Assembly: GCF_964340395.1 (NCBI RefSeq)
Contig: NC_135552.1
Coordinates: forward strand, 8,242,494 to 8,302,493
Length of the DNA stretch: 60,000 bases
From: Glandiceps talaboti
Lineage: Eukaryota; Hemichordata; Enteropneusta; Spengelidae
Direction: 5' to 3'
Position 1 is the stretch's first letter; every line of letters begins with the position of its first letter. Shown piece after piece: positions 54,375 to 60,000 of this stretch. The notes beneath the pieces were generated by a model, which saw nothing but the letters and a program-made list of their open reading frames with translations, ran no database searches and was not told the origin of the DNA. The translations under genes and the position numbers were made by a program.

Positions 54375-54541
54375 CAGTGTGCCCTCTAAGCCAATTTGAC
54401 CTGCCACTGACACACAATTTCTAGTGACACTAAAATTTGGTGTTCACCTATCTCTTACTAAGTGATGACTCACAAGAAATCCCAATTTTTCTCATTTTGA
54501 CTCACAATGACAACATTTGGCTATCTTTAGAGGGAACACTG
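54375..54541. mobile_element. 167-bp hAT-like MITE in ABITRAM intron
   Basis: Ends cagtgtgccctctaag and ctttagagggaacactg are inverted repeats. Flanks gtaatcac (54367-54374) and atagtcac (54542-54549) agree at 6 of 8 positions, as expected of an aged 8-bp hAT target duplication. Confidence 0.7.
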
Positions 54542-55217
54542 ATAGTCACCGATATCGTACCTATCTTATATCATAATTATCAAATGAGCCTAGCATTGAA
54601 CATTTTATGGAGTTGCTATTCCTTTTTATGGGGGTGTCAGTGGTGACTAATATTTGCATTTTGAACCAAACAGTACTTGCATTGTCAGCATTTGAGTGTT
54701 GTCTGTGAACATTTGGTCAATGTTTCAGTGGCAGTTTCATGATAAATGTTGTAATACAAATGTAGTTAAGGCTAGAATAGATAGAAATCTGATATCAGTT
54801 TACCTGATTGAGAAGAAACCATTTATCCCAAACTTGAAAAGAGGGGATGAGAGCCCTCACCAGTATGCCTGCCAAGCCAATTTCATCTACACCACTGGTG
54901 CACATCAATTTCTTGTCATGCACCAAAATGTTGTTTCCCATATCCCTTGTTGTACAATGTACTATGCGATAATTTGTATAATTTTGACCACAACAAATAT
55001 TTTGTCCTTTAAAGGGCACACTGGCCCTTACCTACTGTATAATTTTAGATGAAGCTGGATGCAACCTTTTTTTCAAACATGTACAAAATGTAGGTGACAA
55101 CATGTGTACATCTTTAGTAACATATTTCCAGAAAAAGTTTATCATGATTATTGGGAATATGCTACAAAATGTGTTCATAGAATTCAGTGGGTATTGTGGC
55201 TCATTTATAAATGTTGT

Positions 55218-55219
<2 letters not shown>

Positions 55220-55287
<68 letters not shown>
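55220..55287. repeat. (GT)n microsatellite
   Basis: About 34 GT units. Confidence 0.97.
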
Positions 55288-55578
55288 TGAGCCATTACTA
55301 TATGTAGCACATTAGTATTTAAATTGATATTTGCCAACTCTTGCATGACCCATATGAGAGTATTTTGTGTTCATCTCTAGCAGTAGTTGAGTTTAGTAAT
55401 CATGTATTTGTATCTTTGATAATATCCATACAAAATGACAAGAATTTAAGCATCATTATTGAGGGCATTGGCAGATACAATACTGCAGCCATACCTCTTT
55501 TTTTAATTGATGGACAAAAATTGGTACATTGAGTGTCAGTACTGTCACTATATTGTAAAGTTTGACCAGAAATCTTAT

Positions 55579-55967
55579 AAGGCCTAATAAAAAAACTTGT
55601 TTGGTTCTAGTTACCCGACCCCACCTAGTTTTTAACGCCGACCCTAAATTTTTTTTTGCATATTTGAGAAAAAAAAATAAAATCTTGAAAATCATGAAAT
55701 CTCGCAAGAAATAGTTGATGCAGAAACTGATATCAACTTAAAAAGACAATATAAAACTGTTCTTCCAATCTGTAATGGCTATACAGCTGATGAGAAGAAA
55801 CCAATAACACAGAGACCATATGGAAAATATCAAAAAAACATAACTACCTGAACTAGACACTCGCATATGGGAAAAAAAAAATTCAAAAAATAAACTAAAA
55901 AATCTAAGTACCCCCACCTATTCTAAAATTGAATATAATCGGAACCACACAATTTTTTTATGCCTAA
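55579..55967 (+). mobile_element. MITE-like element, GGTTCCGGTTACCC family, copy 3
   Basis: Starts taaggcctaataaaaaaac, has ttggttctagttacccgac, and ends atcggaaccacacaattttt then atgccta. Same orientation as the other copies. Confidence 0.8.
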
Positions 55968-58900
55968 TTGTAAAGCATTTTCTTTATCGATATGATCGGC
56001 CTATTTTGTTTAGGTTGGTAAAAACTGTGATGAATGATTGAACCCATGATGTGTGAGTGTGAGTGTGATTGTTGTATATTGTACAAATTAAAATTCTTTA
56101 TTTACCTACATTGTAGTGTCCATGTACATATTTTTTAATATAGTGTATATTTCTTCTCATTTTCAGTGGGGTTTTACTAACAAAAAAGTTCTAGTTGTCA
56201 TGATCATATCATAATTGAAAGGTTACATGGATGTTTCGAAATTCCCAGTTCCATTGATCATTTGCCCCTGTTGATCATATGCCAGTAATTGGTTACGTCA
56301 ATGTATTAACACTGATACCAATACTGAATCATAACATTTTATCTCATGCTTGAGCCTTGAGGTTCAAAATAGAACAAGAATGTTGACTTATTCTGAATAG
56401 CACATATAGTACTACTTGTAAGTGTAGCATGTGAAAATCATGGTGCCACCCAAGAAATTGAATTGTTATTTCTATGGCATGCCAAGGTGGTAAAATTCCA
56501 TTTCAGGTAACAAGAACTGTAGATACTGTTGAAGATAACAATGTGTTGATAATGAAGCATGCAACATGGTCCTCGGCGTAAATTAAATTATTGTAAATCT
56601 AGATGATATTTTCACTACTAGAAAATTTTGCGATTTTACAATCTTCAGCTGGTTCACAAAGACTATTTTTAACTACTTATTACCAGACTGGTACATTGTG
56701 TTCATGTACAAGAAGGCCTTTTGTTACCACTTATGTTTGCATGTTTGTTTTTTCAGCAAAATAAGGGAAAATAAGTCTTGAGTGAAAATTTCCAGGTTTA
56801 CAGTATAACATGGACATTTCAGTGCCTAAGATTACTCAGACAGATATTCAGTATCTGTCAGAAGAGAACAGTTTATATTAACTAAATGAGAAATCTATTC
56901 TGTTATATCAGTATTGATACTTCAAGTTCAATATAACCCTGAAAAACTGGAGTTAGCTGGTTTTGACAGTGCCATAGAATTCCCATACATTTTGTACATT
57001 CACATGTTCTGCTGTCTTTCACAACTCTCTCAAAATTCATAACAAAGCTGTTCTGAGAAAACAGCGCCACCACTTGAAGTACTAAGGCCAATTTACAAAG
57101 TACACCATTAGTAACTTGTACTGAAAGTTCAGTTCTTGAAACCTGTCATCTTCTACCTTTGTCAAAGTTTGTGCTTGTTCTTGTTCTTGCAATCACGGGT
57201 ATAAAAAAACATGATTCAATATCTAACAACTACTGGTATAACTATAAGTATTATTACTATTACTCTGATCCAAGGATGTGTATACTTTAATATAGAATTT
57301 CCAATATCACCCCATGCACTGCTGTCAATTCTGGCCATGATTATGTGGCATAACATGTACATGAACATACATACACATCGTCTCATCAGTTTTATTAAAC
57401 ATGTAATTGATTATTTACTTACGTAGCTTTATTTTGGAATATTATTGAATAGTTTTAATGTGAACTTCTGAAAATATATAACTTCTGTTATATGCATCAT
57501 TTTGACATGAAATATTAATCTTAATATTTTTGCAGACCAAGGTTGTATGGCAAAAGGGACCGATTTTAGGAGGGTCCATAAGCTGTACTGCCAGCGTCTG
57601 TAAAACCCACATATCAGGCTGTAAAGGTTTTATCGTACTCTATGTACATGTAGTAGCATGGACACATAATTTAGATTACACAGCTACATAAAATGATAGT
57701 GAAACATTATTTTATGTTCAAAGCATAAAGATATTTAAAAAAATCAAAACCAACTAAGTTAGCAAATGGATATTGATGAGTGTGCCACTTTATACCATTT
57801 TGGGCTAAGTGTGCAGGACATGGTATAGAAAAGTATTGCATGGGTTTGATGCACACTCTCCATTGTATTACATAGGAAGAGATACTGGGTATATGGTAAT
57901 TGTGTATATCGTACATTTGCCATCCAAAACAATAGAATTAGTAGCTAGTTGTAGTCATCTGTAATAATGGCATCAATCTTCGCCAGATACCATAACAATA
58001 GGCCATGCAGACTAAAGACAGCTATATTTAGAAAGTATTATTTAAAGCAATTATGTAGTAGTAACAACATACACAAGGGACAGGTTTATACAACAGTCCT
58101 ACATACAGTGCACATCAGTGATCTAGATTTAGCCTGGTCTCTCTTCCATAACAAACTCCAGCATTTCTGTCATAAATATATTATCATTATCATATTATTG
58201 TGAAGGTTTTAAGTCTGTTGACTGTACACTTGGACTTCAGTGTGAGCTAATACACGAATAATACATATCATTATTATTTTTCATTATCATATCCAGTGTT
58301 TAATGACAATTTAAGAGAATACATTGTAGAATTAGAAAATATTTGTGTGCATGCAAACCATTTTCCCAAAAGCATAAAATCGCTCTGACCATTTTAACTT
58401 ACTTTTACTCTCAAAATATGATGTAATCGTAAAATTGATTCATTGAAACCTGGATGTAGGTTTTTTAGTAAAAATGCAAAAAAAAAGGAAGAAAAACATA
58501 TCACTTTTTTCCTGATTTGTTTAAATGTTGAAAAGTGTTTACTAATAAACACATTTCTTGCTTGCATGTGTACTGGTAATTTAAATTTGACGCATTCTAG
58601 TTCAGTGGGGGCATGCACTTCTATAAAAAGACTTGATTGACAGCCAAGCTTGTCAATTTAGATGGATCAGTCAGATAGAAATGGTAATCCATGGTGATAC
58701 GCTTAGAAGTAATTATCAAGGAGTTGCACTTTGGAGATGATGTTTGCATGTCTTTTCAATAGATGCACAAATAGTTAAAATACTGTTTTCCATGCTGCTT
58801 GTGACAAAATGATACTCTGCTTATTGAGACCAAGATTTTCTCACACTTTCAATAGGAGTAATGGTCTATAGAGGGGTTCTGTCAATCTAGCAACTGTGCT

Positions 58901-59210
58901 TGGCACAAAAGATGCATTTGTTGCACTTCAACAGCCACTTTCAATGAAACTTGTCATTCTAGTTTTGTCATAATTAGATCACCACTGTGTACTTGAATAG
59001 TGAGATGTCTGTGTTTAGGTAGAATAGTAAAGGTGAGGGAGGTGGAGCAAGAGATTAGGATAGAAATGATGTCACCATCCTAGTATTTACAAACTATTGG
59101 TGCGATCCCACATAAAAGATCCAATCTCTTCTTCTTAAAAGCCAAACAGTGTTTGGTTGTTTATTCTTCAAATGAAAACGTGGGCTCCCCTGATGACATA
59201 TTAAAGCATG

Positions 59211-59460
59211 TAGGCCTAAAAAAAGAAATTGTTTGGTTCCGGTTACCCTACCCCACCTAGTTTTTAACTGCCCACCCTAAACTTTTTTTTACATATTAGA
59301 GAAAAAAGTAATAAAATTGTGAAAATTGTCTCGCGAGAAATAGTGGATGTTGAAACTGACATCAAAAGACAATATAAAACTTATTCTTCCAATCTGTAAT
59401 GGCTGTACATCTGATGGAAAGAAACCATATGGACAACAATTTGGAAACATAACTATATTT
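59211..59460 (+). mobile_element. MITE-like element, GGTTCCGGTTACCC family, copy 4 (3' truncated)
   Basis: Starts taggcctaaaaaaagaaatt then gtttggttccggttaccct. Homology stops after ggaaacataacta, and the 3' terminal repeat is absent. Confidence 0.75.
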
Positions 59461-59676
59461 TTTAGCACTGTTTTCTGTTGGTGGAAATAAAGGTAAAGCT
59501 TGGAGAGAACATTTATATTGATCAAGCAAGAATATTACTCAAGTTTTAGAATATTGAATTAATACTTAAAATTGAAAAGTCGGGCCAAAGACTTAATAAG
59601 TTTTTCAACCATAACTGGCCTGAACGTACTTTGATTTGTCACTGAATTCTGTACTGTCGAGTTTCCTTACTAGATT

Positions 59677-59771
59677 GTAACTGAAGTTAAGAGTAACATT
59701 TCAATGATATTTTTGCCTTATCTGGGTGAAGGCAAAAATATCATTCAAGTGTTACTCTAAGTTCCAGTTAC
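59677..59771. repeat. Hairpin with about 43-bp arms and 9-nt loop
   Basis: gtaactgaagttaagagtaa...gatatttttgcctt (59677-59719) pairs with aaggcaaaaatatc...gttactctaagttccagttac (59729-59771), with few mismatches. Confidence 0.9.
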
Positions 59772-60000
59772 TATAAGGGTTTTGTGTAAACTGTCACACA
59801 AATAATTCATTGAAATTCTATTATTGCTGAATTGAGTGATGAATAAACTGAAAGCTGAGTTCACAGAGATACACATCCATGCATAGAGGGATGTACATGT
59901 ATTTATAGTATGAAGTTGACCCGTCTGTACTAGGTATAATGCTAATGCCATAGGAAGACTGAATGATTAGTATATAAACATAGTCTTCAATGGGTATACA

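Larger units (their letters stand above)
53304..60000. other. Downstream part: ABITRAM intron or intergenic DNA
   Basis: No further exon recognised. Contents are MITEs, a GT tract, a hairpin and short open frames without motifs (the longest, 54696-55052, has no family resemblance I can name). Confidence 0.4.

Noticed and set aside
54696-55052. 118-residue open frame as an ABITRAM exon or separate gene
   Set aside because: No ABITRAM sequence and no matching phase or acceptor; composition looks like random AT-rich sequence.

Overview
The window is eukaryotic, intron-rich, AT-rich animal DNA, most likely from a marine invertebrate (mollusc- or lancelet-like; I cannot place it further). Coding exons are short, with GT-AG introns of about 0.2 to 3.5 kb. 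The four genes are animal families, and the non-coding DNA is dense in microsatellites, minisatellites, TACATGTA-rich stretches and palindromic (MITE-like) elements. No bacterial, organellar or viral genes were seen.

Four genes are supported by exon chains whose splice phases join. (1) 6677-14327 (+): the 3' half of an LNX (Ligand of Numb protein X) gene, 11 exons covering all four PDZ domains and the stop codon. The RING/zinc-finger exons expected upstream are not in the window. (2) 22120-31648 (-): a complete 13-exon gene for a 689-residue protein with an N-terminal PLAT domain, a PhoD-like metallophosphatase fold whose three signature metal/catalytic motifs have decayed, and a C-terminal CaaX box (CVMM). 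It looks like a lipid-anchored pseudophosphatase and is the most unusual thing here. (3) 33749-45937 (-), with a TATA-bearing promoter near 46.54 kb: a secreted protein made of five tandem Methyltransf_FA (farnesoic acid O-methyltransferase-like) domains, one phase 1-1 exon each. The middle three lie in 2.04-kb near-identical tandem units, and the central unit is a chimera of its neighbours, as expected from unequal crossing-over. (4) 52620-53303 (+, continuing past the window or into unseen exons): the first two coding exons of an ABITRAM (FAM206A/Simiate) orthologue.

Layout: 1-6.6 kb, LNX intron or upstream DNA with two foldback structures. 6.7-14.3 kb, LNX exons. 14.3-22.1 kb, LNX 3' region with a degenerate repeat seeded from the last codons and a 26-copy 40-bp satellite. 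22.1-32.4 kb, PLAT-pseudoPhoD gene. 33.7-46.5 kb, Methyltransf_FA gene with the triplication, a 146-bp degenerate repeat, a 78-bp minisatellite and MITEs. 46.5-52.6 kb, intergenic, with a TIR-bounded element that carries a nested 31/155-bp satellite and a hAT-like MITE. 52.6-60 kb, start of ABITRAM with repeats.

The genes do not form an evident pathway. The repeats do link the loci: one palindromic MITE family occurs in genes 2 and 3, and a second TIR family occurs four times, in introns of genes 1 and 3 and around gene 4.
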